NCBI GenBank assembly: GCA_028716305.1
Contig: JAQUQA010000016.1
Span: 1 to 11,059 of the forward strand
Length of the DNA: 11,059 bases
DNA from: Candidatus Omnitrophota bacterium
GTDB lineage: Bacteria; Omnitrophota; Gorgyraeia; Gygaellales; Profunditerraquicolaceae
Reading direction: 5' to 3'
Position numbers and translations under genes: made by a program. Below are positions 1 through 6,641 of the stretch, in pieces; position 1 is the stretch's first letter, and each line of letters opens with the position of its first letter. Under the pieces are notes generated by a model. The model ran no database searches. It saw only the letters and a list, made by a program, of their open reading frames with translations, and was not told the origin of the DNA.

Positions 1-1429
1 CTTCTTTGGGGAAAAAGGCATCCGAGGCCAGGCAGGAATTCTTACAGAGCTTTCCCGACTTTTTCCTGGCAATCATCACGGAATCAACTCTCGACATCTG
101 CCCCGCCCCGATACCCACGGTTTTTGTCCCGCTGGCCAGAATAATAGCATTTGATTTGACGTGCTTGGCCACTTTCCAGGCGAAAAGCAGACTTTCCATT
201 TCCTTCTTCCCGGGTTTTCTTTTGGTCACCACTTTGAGATTCTCCGGGATATAGGTTTCCATGTCTTTATCCTGAACAAGCAGGCCTCCGCTTACTTTCT
301 TGAGGTCGCTTTCTTTTAACGGCGCCAGATCAGGTAATTCGATCAACCTTAAATTCTTTTTCTCGCGAAAAAGCTCCCTGGCCTCTTTAGCATAAGATGG
401 AGCAATAATGCATTCCAGGAACCCGCTTTTCACCACCAGCCTGGCGGTCTCCAGGTCCATCGGGCGGTTCAACGCCACAATCCCGCCAAAGGCAGAAAGC
501 TTATCGCACTTCCAGGCTTCCAGATAGGCCTTATGTAAATTTTTATCCTCAGCGGCCCCGCAAGGATTATTATGTTTTACTACGACTGCCGCGGGAAGTT
601 TAAATTCTTTTGCCAACTCGAAGGCGGCATTCAGGTCGAGTATATTGTTAAAGGAAAGCTCTTTTCCCTGCAGCTGCTTTATTTTTCCTAACCCCTCATT
701 TTTCCCTTTTTCCTTATAAAAGGCGGCTTTTTGATGGGGATTCTCGCCGTAACGCAGCTCCTGAATTTTTTCAAAACCTAAAGTCAGCTCTGCAGGGAAA
801 CCCTCTCCCTGCCCCTTGACCCCTGCCCCTTGCCCCTGAAGATGCTGCTTTAAATAATCGAATATCGCCGCGTCATATTTACTGGTACGCTCAAAGACCT
901 CCACCCCCAGTTCCCGTAAAAGGCCTTCGCTTAAGGCCCCCTTATTACGCCTGAGCTCTTCGATCACCTGGAGATAGCGATCAGGGTTGCAGATTACCGC
1001 GACCGACTGATGGTTTTTTGCCGCCGAACGCAGCATTGAAGGCCCGCCGATATCGATATTTTCGATCGCCTCGGCGATGCTGACATTCGGTTTCCGGGTG
1101 GTTTTCTCAAAAGGATACAGGTTGACCACTACCATATCGATCAGGCCGATAGCGTGCTCCTTGACCGTGGCCATGTGTTCCGTATTCTCCCTTAAGGCCA
1201 GCAGCCCGCCGTGGATCTTGGGATGCAGGGTCTTGACCCGGCCATCGAGCATTTCGGGAAAACCGGTGTGTTCGGAAACTTCTTTTACCGGGATGCTGTT
1301 CTCGCGGAATAATTTCGCCGTTCCTCCGGTAGAGAGGATCTCCACGCCAAATTTATGCAACTCCTGCGCCAGCTCGAGAACTCCCGTTTTATCCGAAACG
1401 CTGATCAACGCACGCTTAATCTTGACCAT
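1..1429 (-). CDS. purH: Bifunctional AICAR formyltransferase / IMP cyclohydrolase (PurH), C-terminus cut by the window edge
   Basis: Catalyses the last two steps of de novo purine synthesis in the cytosol: formylation of AICAR with 10-formyl-THF, then ring closure to IMP. The visible 476 residues begin MVKIKRALISVSDKTG and contain the N-terminal MGS-like cyclohydrolase domain (about 1-150; STGGT near 34, GRVKTLHPKIHGG near 63-75). The transformylase domain follows (LRYGENPHQ near 225-233, KHNNPCG at 285-291, AFGG near 313, GQMSRVDS near 443). Family members are usually about 510-525 residues, so about 40-50 residues lie outside the window. The ATG at 1429 is preceded by AGGAG six bases upstream. 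No convincing promoter is visible in the 300-bp gap upstream. Oddity: residues about 194-210 form a Q/G-rich linker roughly ten residues longer than usual, encoded by a run of G-tracts. Identification is secure from family knowledge. Confidence 0.97.
   Translation of the reverse strand, partial: MVKIKRALISVSDKTGVLELAQELHKFGVEILSTGGTAKLFRENSIPVKEVSEHTGFPEMLDGRVKTLHPKIHGGLLALRENTEHMATVKEHAIGLIDMVVVNLYPFEKTTRKPNVSIAEAIENIDIGGPSMLRSAAKNHQSVAVICNPDRYLQVIEELRRNKGALSEGLLRELGVEVFERTSKYDAAIFDYLKQHLQGQGAGVKGQGEGFPAELTLGFEKIQELRYGENPHQKAAFYKEKGKNEGLGKIKQLQGKELSFNNILDLNAAFELAKEFKLPAAVVVKHNNPCGAAEDKNLHKAYLEAWKCDKLSAFGGIVALNRPMDLETARLVVKSGFLECIIAPSYAKEARELFREKKNLRLIELPDLAPLKESDLKKVSGGLLVQDKDMETYIPENLKVVTKRKPGKKEMESLLFAWKVAKHVKSNAIILASGTKTVGIGAGQMSRVDSVMIARKKSGKLCKNSCLASDAFFPKE
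801..836 (-). repeat. G-tract cluster inside purH (potential G-quadruplex)
   Basis: On the coding (minus) strand six G-runs follow one another: four runs of GGGG (836-833, 829-826, 823-820, 815-812) and two of GGG (809-807, 803-801). The spacers are CAA, CA, TCAA, CA and AGA. This meets the usual G-quadruplex rule of four runs of at least three G with loops of 1-7. The unit GGGGCA-AGGGG or GGGGTCA-AGGGG looks like an expanded short repeat. It keeps the purH frame and encodes the Q/G-rich linker. Folding in vivo is inferred. Confidence 0.75.
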
Positions 1430-1555
1430 CTTTCTCTCCTCTATTTTTAGGATCAGTAAATATTTTGTTTTACATGAATCCGGATGTTTTCGAGCGAATG
1501 AAGCTCTTAGACTCTTATTTTTGTGGGTGGCTTGGGCTGATTTCGAGCGGGGCAT

Positions 1556-1614
1556 CAAAAACCCCGAGCGGCCACGGTGTCCGAGCGAAAGCGAGGACGA
1601 GCGAGGGGTTTTTG
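1556..1614. terminator. Symmetric stem-loop with A/T tails, possible bidirectional terminator
   Basis: A ten-base arm CAAAAACCCC at 1556-1565 pairs perfectly with GGGGTTTTTG at 1605-1614. Read on either strand, the GC part of the stem is followed by five T. The 39-nt interior contains a second hairpin, 1579-1582 GTCC with 1595-1598 GGAC. That hairpin encloses two adjacent G.A mismatches, a GC/GC pair and a GAAA loop. The CCCC arm could alternatively pair with CGGGG at 1548-1552. It lies downstream of the YchF-like gene and upstream of purH, so it would separate the two transcripts. The short T-run and large loop make strong termination uncertain. Confidence 0.4.
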
Positions 1615-1619
1615 CTGAG

Positions 1620-1653
1620 CGTAAGCACACCCCACGGTGGGGCACTGCTTGCG
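1620..1653. other. Stem-loop with CGG loop
   Basis: The outer stem CGTAAGCA (1620-1627) pairs with TGCTTGCG (1646-1653) through eight pairs including one G.T. After a small internal loop, CCCCA (1630-1634) pairs with TGGGG (1638-1642) around a CGG loop. No T-run follows on either strand, so this is not a classical terminator. It is part of the palindrome-rich element. Confidence 0.5.
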
Positions 1654-1677
1654 TCCCCGCGAGAAACAGACCAAGAC

Positions 1678-1705
1678 AGGACCCGCAAAATAATGCGGGA
1701 TTCCT
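1678..1705. other. Stem-loop CCCGCA/TGCGGG
   Basis: CCCGCA (1682-1687) and TGCGGG (1694-1699) form a perfect six-pair stem around AAATAA. AGGA (1678-1681) and TCCT (1702-1705) extend it past a two-base bulge. It sits about 27 bases beyond the stop codon of the YchF-like gene but has no T-tract immediately after it on the minus strand. It may protect the 3' end of that transcript or be one unit of the surrounding repeat element. Confidence 0.5.
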
Positions 1706-1731
1706 AGGGGCAAAAAATCAAAAGAGCTAAA

Positions 1732-2433
1732 TTATTTATTGAAACGGAAGTTTACGAGGTCCGTATCCTGCATTACGTAATCTTTATTCTCCAGTCGCAT
1801 TTTCCCGGCCTGCTTAGCCGCGTTCTCTCCCCCAAACTTAATAAAATCGTCGAAACTGATGATCTCGGCGCGGATAAAGCCTTTCTGAATGTCTGAATGG
1901 ATGCTCCCTGCCGCCTCCCAGGCGCTTATCCCTTTCCTGATCAACCAGGCACGGGTCTCTTTTTCACCGGTCGTAAAAAAACTGATATACCCGCCTTCCC
2001 GCACGGCGCGGAACAATAAATTATCCAGATTTTCCAATTCTTCTTTTTCCGCGATGACCACCGCCCGCAGCGTTGCCAGGGAATAGGCAGAGATCGCCTT
2101 TTTTTGAGCCTCGTCCAAACCGGCGCTGGAAACGAGTTCCTCCTTTTCCAGAACGCCCTTTAATTTCTCGGCGATTGCCTTTTCAGCGGCGTCGCTGATC
2201 CGCCCCAGGCGCGTCTCGATAAATTCCAGGTCTTTTAAGATCAGGTCCGCGCGAAAATCCTTGGTAGTGATGATTGCGTCCGCTTCAGATATAGCGTCCT
2301 GGCCCACTAACTCCACCTGGACATAGGTCTTTTTCTTGGCCTTGGTGATCTTATCCACCTGGTCTAAACGGCTGTCCTTAACGTTATATTTTCCTAATTT
2401 TATTTCCGGGAGAGAAAAAATCGAGATTTTCAT
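1732..2433 (-). CDS. YchF-like protein lacking the GTPase core (DUF933/TGS C-terminal domain)
   Basis: The 233-residue protein matches the later parts of the ribosome-associated ATPase/GTPase YchF (Obg family). There is a short N-terminal piece resembling the region around PDPRLD (KDSRLD at 19-24), a helical segment resembling the YchF arm (about 60-125) and a well-conserved C-terminal DUF933/TGS domain (about 148-233; FFTTGEKETRAW, GSIHSDIQKGFIRAE, DDFIKFGGE, KDYVMQDTDLVNFRF). The P-loop, the DxxG switch and the NxxE/NKxD base-recognition motif are absent, so nucleotide hydrolysis is unlikely. YchF itself is about 360 residues. The ATG at 2433 is one base after the stop of the EF-G-like gene, with GGAAG just upstream, so translation is coupled. 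An in-frame extension to 2721 exists but overlaps conserved EF-G coding and is rejected. Function is not known. The pairing suggests a ribosome-related role (inference). Confidence 0.85.
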   Translation of the reverse strand: MKISIFSLPEIKLGKYNVKDSRLDQVDKITKAKKKTYVQVELVGQDAISEADAIITTKDFRADLILKDLEFIETRLGRISDAAEKAIAEKLKGVLEKEELVSSAGLDEAQKKAISAYSLATLRAVVIAEKEELENLDNLLFRAVREGGYISFFTTGEKETRAWLIRKGISAWEAAGSIHSDIQKGFIRAEIISFDDFIKFGGENAAKQAGKMRLENKDYVMQDTDLVNFRFNK

Positions 2434-2434
2434 T

Positions 2435-4393
2435 TTATACTTCCACTTCTTCTTTCTTCGAAGCCTGGTATTTGGTGATGATCCCGGCTGCGATTTTGTG
2501 CGGCACTTCTTCGTAATGGGAAAAACGCATGGTGTAAGACCCCCGCCCGCCGGTAAGCGAACGCAGGTCATTGGCATAAGTAAACATCTCTGCCAGGGGG
2601 ATCTTTGCCTTGACCACCTGGGTCTTGCCCTTGACATCCATCCCCATGATCCTGCCGCGCCGGGAGTTGATATCCCCGGAAATGGCGCCCAGGAAATCTT
2701 CGGGTATAAAAATACTGACATCCATTACCGGTTCTAAAAGCACTGCTCCGGCAGCGACGATCGCCTTACGTAACGCCATGCCACCGGCAATCTGGAAAGC
2801 CATATCCGAAGAATCGACTTCATGGTAGGAGCCGTCCACAAGTAATACCCGGATATCCTGGATGGGATAACCGGCCACAGCCCCTTCTTTACAGGCCTGC
2901 AAAACCCCTTTTTCCACCGAGGGAATGAAGTTCCTGGGGATGGCCCCTCCGAAAATCTTATCGACAAATTCAAAACCCTTGCCTCTTTCCAGAGGCTGCA
3001 CCTCGATCCAGACGTCGCCGTATTGACCGCGCCCGCCGGACTGCCTTTTAAACTTCCCCTGGACCTTCGCCGCCTTGGTAATGGTCTCCTTATAAGAGAC
3101 CTTTGGCGTCCCCATCTCTACTTCTACGTTAAACCTTTTCTTGAGCCTCTCCACCATCACCGTCAGGTGCAGATCCCCTAACCCAGAGATAAGCAGTTCT
3201 TTTGTCTGGGGGTCATGGGTGACCTTAAAGGTCTGGTCTTCAGCGGTCAGCTTATGCAATGCCCCGGAGATCTTATCCTCGTCCTGCCGGGATTTCGGCT
3301 TCACCGAGGCGGAGATCGCGGGCTCGGGGAAAACTATCTCATCAAAAAGAACCGGATGCTTCTCATCGGCCAGGGAATCCGAAGTAAAGGTCTCTTTCAG
3401 CTTGGCCAAGGCAATAATGTCTCCGCAGCTGGCCGAGTCCACCACACGCTGTTCTTTTCCCTGCAGCAGGTAAACCGGCCCTATCCTTTCCCTGATTTTC
3501 TTGTTTACATTATAAAAACCGGTATTAGAAACCAGTTTACCGGAGAAAAGCCTCAACAGCGTGAGTTGCCCGACATAGGGATCGGCGATTGTCTTAAAGA
3601 CAAAGGCCGCCAAAGGCCCTTCTTCTTTTGGGGCAACTTCGCTTCGCTCTTCAGGCTGCGCGGGATTTCTGGCGGTTGTGCTTACCCTTTCCAAAGGCGA
3701 AGGAAGGTAATGGATAATGGCATTAAGCAGTTCCTCGATCCCCTCTGCGCTAAGCGCCGACCCTTTGAGCACCGGGAAAACCTTGCGCCTGTCCATCGCC
3801 AGATGCAGCCCCGTCTCGACTTCCTCCGGGGATAATTTTGCGCCTTCCAGGTATTTTTCCAGAAGTTTATCGTCGCTCTCCGCCACCGCCTCAATTAGAT
3901 CCGGGGCATCCAGAGACTCGACGGTGACCGCGTTTTTAGACAGCCGCTCTTTGATATCCTGCAGGGCCTTAGGGAAATCCGCGCCTTCCTTATCAAGCTT
4001 GTTCACAAAAATAAGGCAGGGCAGGCCGGCCTCTTCGAGAAGCTGCCAGGCCCTTTCCGTTCCGACCTCTACCCCGGATCCGGCATCCACGACAACGACC
4101 GCGCTATCAACCGCCCTGATCCCGGAGATCACCTCTCCCAAGAAATCGGCGTACCCCGGGGCATCAATAAACTGGATCCTGGATTCTTTGTAATCACAAT
4201 AAAGGAGGCTGGAATTAATGGAACTCTTTCTTTCGATTTCGTCCGAACTATAGTCGCTGACGGTTGAACCGTCGTTGACACTGCCTTTGCGCGTGGTGGC
4301 CTTACTGAAAAAAAGCAGGCTTTCCGCTAAAGTTGTTTTTCCGCACTGGGCGTGGCCTAAAAGAATAAAGTTCCTTTTGTTCTTGACTTCCAT
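2435..4393 (-). CDS. EF-G-like translational GTPase (EF-G2 / FusA2 type)
   Basis: A 652-residue cytosolic translational GTPase. The G domain shows G1 GHAQCGKTT (13-21), G3 DAPGYADF (77-84), G4 NKLD (131-134) and G5 GSAL (211-214). The switch I segment reads ERKSSINSS (54-62) instead of the RGITI of canonical EF-G, which is typical of EF-G2-like paralogues. Domain II is about 260-350, III about 355-430. Domain IV has SGGRGQYGDVWIEV (452-465) and the tip motif YHEVDSSDMAF (523-533), keeping the histidine important for translocation in EF-G. Domain V has GDINSRRGRIMGM (573-585) and YANDLRSLTGGRGSYTM (606-622). Length is slightly below the roughly 690-700 of EF-G. AGGAG lies nine bases before the ATG at 4393. 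It has its own strong promoter and a leader of about 115 nt. EF-G2 proteins in other bacteria vary in activity, so translocase activity cannot be assumed. Confidence 0.93.
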   Translation of the reverse strand: MEVKNKRNFILLGHAQCGKTTLAESLLFFSKATTRKGSVNDGSTVSDYSSDEIERKSSINSSLLYCDYKESRIQFIDAPGYADFLGEVISGIRAVDSAVVVVDAGSGVEVGTERAWQLLEEAGLPCLIFVNKLDKEGADFPKALQDIKERLSKNAVTVESLDAPDLIEAVAESDDKLLEKYLEGAKLSPEEVETGLHLAMDRRKVFPVLKGSALSAEGIEELLNAIIHYLPSPLERVSTTARNPAQPEERSEVAPKEEGPLAAFVFKTIADPYVGQLTLLRLFSGKLVSNTGFYNVNKKIRERIGPVYLLQGKEQRVVDSASCGDIIALAKLKETFTSDSLADEKHPVLFDEIVFPEPAISASVKPKSRQDEDKISGALHKLTAEDQTFKVTHDPQTKELLISGLGDLHLTVMVERLKKRFNVEVEMGTPKVSYKETITKAAKVQGKFKRQSGGRGQYGDVWIEVQPLERGKGFEFVDKIFGGAIPRNFIPSVEKGVLQACKEGAVAGYPIQDIRVLLVDGSYHEVDSSDMAFQIAGGMALRKAIVAAGAVLLEPVMDVSIFIPEDFLGAISGDINSRRGRIMGMDVKGKTQVVKAKIPLAEMFTYANDLRSLTGGRGSYTMRFSHYEEVPHKIAAGIITKYQASKKEEVEV

Positions 4394-4515
4394 AGTGTTA
4401 CGCTCCTTTTGTGATTACGGCTTTTGGCGGGAATCATTATTTAGGAATATACCCACTAGAAAGAGGAAAATTCTGCCTTTTTCGGCATACTATCAAAAAG
4501 CGAAATCGTATTTTG

Positions 4516-4544
4516 ATTATATAATATTATGGGGGCAGGGTCAA
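4516..4544 (-). promoter_or_regulatory. Consensus sigma70-type promoter for the EF-G-like gene
   Basis: On the minus strand, TTGACC (4544-4539) and a perfect TATAAT (4521-4516) are separated by exactly 17 bases. The -35 box begins 20 bases beyond the stop of the response-regulator gene, so the promoter separates the EF-G-like/YchF-like pair from the upstream operon. The predicted start near 4509 gives a leader of about 115 nt. This leader contains a small TGCC-GAAAAA-GGCA hairpin (about 4474-4487) followed by AGAATTTT. The spacer starts with CTGCCCCC, which resembles the G/C-run repeat found in purH. No terminator is visible between the response regulator and this promoter. Confidence 0.8.
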
Positions 4545-4564
4545 GAAATAACCTGCGAAAGGGG

Positions 4565-4930
4565 CTACTCGATCTGCCGGCTGATCTCTTCGGCAAAAGT
4601 GCGGGTATTGATCGGTTTCATTATATAGGTACTCTTACTGATCTCTTTCATCCTGGCTATGCCTTCTTCTAAAACTGAGGCGGTTACGAAAATAATCGGG
4701 ATATCACAGGTGGATTCGTCTCCCCGCAAGACCTTGGCCGCGGCAACACCGTTCATATCGGAAAGCCGCAGGTCTATGATTATGGCAGCGGGCCTTTCTT
4801 CGCGGGCAAGGGTGATCCCGCTTAATGCATCCAGCGCCTCGATCACCTCGTAATCGGCTTTTTCTAAGAGAAATTTCTCCAGCCTGCGGTTATTGGCGTT
4901 GTCTTCGATAAGGAGAATCCGCTTCTTCAT
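4565..4930 (-). CDS. Single-domain response regulator (CheY/DivK-like receiver)
   Basis: A 121-residue receiver domain without an output domain. The acidic pair is E9/D10 (LLIEDN), the predicted phospho-acceptor is D53 (IIIDLRL), the switch threonine is T83 (FVTAS) and the conserved lysine is K105 (MKPI). It begins four bases after the stop of the hybrid kinase, implying co-transcription and coupling. It probably takes phosphate from that kinase or passes it on in a phosphorelay (inference). The ATG at 4930 is chosen. A TTG directly before it (4933) is also in frame and would add one residue; no strong ribosome site distinguishes them. With no DNA-binding domain, it would act through protein contacts. 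The partner is not visible here. Confidence 0.92.
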   Translation of the reverse strand: MKKRILLIEDNANNRRLEKFLLEKADYEVIEALDALSGITLAREERPAAIIIDLRLSDMNGVAAAKVLRGDESTCDIPIIFVTASVLEEGIARMKEISKSTYIMKPINTRTFAEEISRQIE

Positions 4931-4934
4931 CAAA

Positions 4935-6629
4935 TTAACGTTTCAGCGGCAGGGTAAATTTCACCGAAGTGCCTTTATTCAGGCCCTGCGACTCGATCCA
5001 GATCCTACCGCCGTGCAGCTCAACCAGTTTTTTAGAGTGAGAAAGGCCCAATCCCGTCCCTTCGATGGCGCGCGAATATGGGCTGTCGATCCGCTGAAAA
5101 GCCTCAAAAAGCTTTCCCAGGTTTTCCGGGGCAATGCCGATACCGTTATCCCAAACCTCCACTTCGATTTCAGAATCGCTTCTTTTGGCCCGGATACCCA
5201 TTTTCCCGCCCAGTGGAGTAAACTTAACCGCATTGGAAATTAAATTATAAACAATCTGTTTTACCCTGCGCTCATCGGCTTCTACATGACCGATATCTTC
5301 CGGTATCTCGGGAAGGACTTCGATTTTCTTGCGGAAGGCGATTTCTTTTATCAAAATCAGGGTATCTCCCAGCAATTTCTTAATCTCCAAATTAGACGGG
5401 GAAATCTCCATTTTCCCGGCTTCCATCTTGGCTAAATCAAGGATATCGCTGATCAACGCCATAAGGTGTTTTCCGCTGACCAGGACATAATTCAGGAATT
5501 CCTTTTGCTGTTCATTAAGCGGGCCTGACTTTTCATCGGCTAAAATCTCGGCGAATCCGATGATCGAATTAAGCGGGGTCCGTAATTCGTGGTTCATCGT
5601 GGCCAGGAATTCCGACTTCGCGTTATTGGCCTTTTTTAATTGCTCGGCTAGACAGGTTAATTCCTCGTTTACCCGGGTGAGCTCCTGGGTACGCTCTTTT
5701 ACCTTGCTTTCGAGGCTCAGATTAAGCAGCCTGGTTTCTTCATTGGCCGAAACAAGCTGTTTCTGCAATTTTAACTGGCTATTGTACAAGTTGGCGTTAT
5801 CCAGGGCCAGGCTAACCAGTGAAGCGAAAATATTGGCCTTATACAAATCAATTTTCGTAAAATTCTCAAGGATATTTATGCGATTAACCGAGAGGATACC
5901 CAGGACCGTATTATTTTTTATCAAGGGGATGACTATCGCGGATTTGATCTCTTCCCTGCAGCCGACATCCTTGAAGCGTTCGTCATTTCTTAAGCCGTTA
6001 ATCAGTATTATCGCTTCTTTGTTTTCCGCTACCCAGCCGGCGATTCTTTCTCCCAGGGCCAGCCTGGTCTGCTTTTTTACCTGCTCGTCCAATCCGCTGG
6101 AAATAGCTATGGAGAGTCCGCCGCTTTCATCAAAGAGCATTACCGAGGTATCATCTCCCTGCAGTACTTTCATTGCCAGATCGACGATAGTTTTTAAAAG
6201 AGCTTCTAATTCGATGGTGGAAAAGATTTTTTTGCTTATCTCGTATAACGCCACCGTCTCCGTCAGCTGATGCTTCTCCAGGGCCTTCTCGATTAAAACC
6301 GCGATCCTGTCACTGCTGACGGGCTTTTCCACATAATCATAGGCCCCCTCCCTCATACTCTCGATAACCGTGTTGATCGATCCGTATCCCGTGATCATAA
6401 TCGCCTCGATCTCGGGATTGATCTTCTTCAGCTCTTTCAGTGTCTGGATACCGTCTATGTCGGGTAGTTTAATATCGAGCAGCGCGACATCGAATCTGCT
6501 TTTTTTTGCCTTCTCAAGCGCCTCTTGACCGCTGGCGGCAGTTTCCACCTTATAGCCTTTTCTGCCCAGGCTATGCAAAAGGGTCTCCAGGACTACCTGC
6601 TCATCATCCACGATCAGGATTTTATTCAT
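4935..6629 (-). CDS. Cytosolic hybrid sensor: REC-GAF-HisKA-HATPase histidine kinase
   Basis: A 564-residue two-component kinase. The N-terminal receiver (1-120) has D8/D9, phospho-acceptor D52 (LLDIKLP), T80 (MITGYG) and K102 (EKP). A GAF domain follows (about 135-280; SVMLFD, GERIAGWV, SAIVIPL, VLGILSVNR), then a coiled-coil linker (about 285-340). HisKA has H347 in FLATMNHELRTPLN. HATPase_c has N-box KQIVYNLISNAVKFTP (457-472), G1 DNGIGIAPENLGKLF (494-508) and G2 GTGLGLS (524-530). No membrane segment or signal peptide is seen, so it senses an internal signal, perhaps via GAF. The receiver at the front is typical of kinases that integrate an upstream phosphorelay. It starts 12 bases after the KamA stop and four bases before the response regulator, with no good Shine-Dalgarno, consistent with coupling in the operon. 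Confidence 0.94.
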   Translation of the reverse strand: MNKILIVDDEQVVLETLLHSLGRKGYKVETAASGQEALEKAKKSRFDVALLDIKLPDIDGIQTLKELKKINPEIEAIMITGYGSINTVIESMREGAYDYVEKPVSSDRIAVLIEKALEKHQLTETVALYEISKKIFSTIELEALLKTIVDLAMKVLQGDDTSVMLFDESGGLSIAISSGLDEQVKKQTRLALGERIAGWVAENKEAIILINGLRNDERFKDVGCREEIKSAIVIPLIKNNTVLGILSVNRINILENFTKIDLYKANIFASLVSLALDNANLYNSQLKLQKQLVSANEETRLLNLSLESKVKERTQELTRVNEELTCLAEQLKKANNAKSEFLATMNHELRTPLNSIIGFAEILADEKSGPLNEQQKEFLNYVLVSGKHLMALISDILDLAKMEAGKMEISPSNLEIKKLLGDTLILIKEIAFRKKIEVLPEIPEDIGHVEADERRVKQIVYNLISNAVKFTPLGGKMGIRAKRSDSEIEVEVWDNGIGIAPENLGKLFEAFQRIDSPYSRAIEGTGLGLSHSKKLVELHGGRIWIESQGLNKGTSVKFTLPLKR

Positions 6630-6641
6630 TTACGGAAAAGC

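Larger units (their letters stand above)
1541..1705. repeat. Palindrome-rich, GC-rich intergenic element
   Basis: This stretch fills more than half of the 302-bp gene-free gap between the YchF-like gene and purH. It holds three successive stem-loops (1556-1614, 1620-1653, 1678-1705). It also holds four copies of CGAGCG (1544, 1565, 1582, 1598; a fifth is at 1491) and two copies of CCACGGTG (1572 and 1632). Its composition differs sharply from the AT-rich flanks at 1441-1530 and 1706-1731. No protein-like frame with a ribosome site is convincing. It could be a dispersed REP/MITE-like repeat, a complex terminator or a structured RNA; the sequence alone does not decide. Confidence 0.55.

Noticed and set aside
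1620..1653. tRNA or known small RNA in the intergenic element
   Set aside because: No cloverleaf, no T-loop GGTTCRANYCC and no recognised SRP, 6S or tmRNA core could be found.
1077..1730. Plus-strand open frame of 217 codons across the purH start and the intergenic element
   Set aside because: It is the antisense shadow of conserved purH coding sequence, its translation resembles no protein family I recognise, and it has no ribosome site. The intergenic part is palindromic repeat.
2434..2721. N-terminal extension of the YchF-like gene
   Set aside because: The added residues are basic and lack family similarity, and they overlap the conserved domain V of the EF-G-like gene. The ATG at 2433 with an upstream GGAAG and the 1-nt gap is better.
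3215..3835. Plus-strand open frame of 206 codons opposite the EF-G-like gene
   Set aside because: Antisense to strongly conserved EF-G domains; translation is low-complexity and unlike any family.
5560..6270. Plus-strand open frame of 236 codons opposite the histidine kinase
   Set aside because: Serine/leucine-rich antisense shadow of the GAF and HisKA coding region; no start signals.
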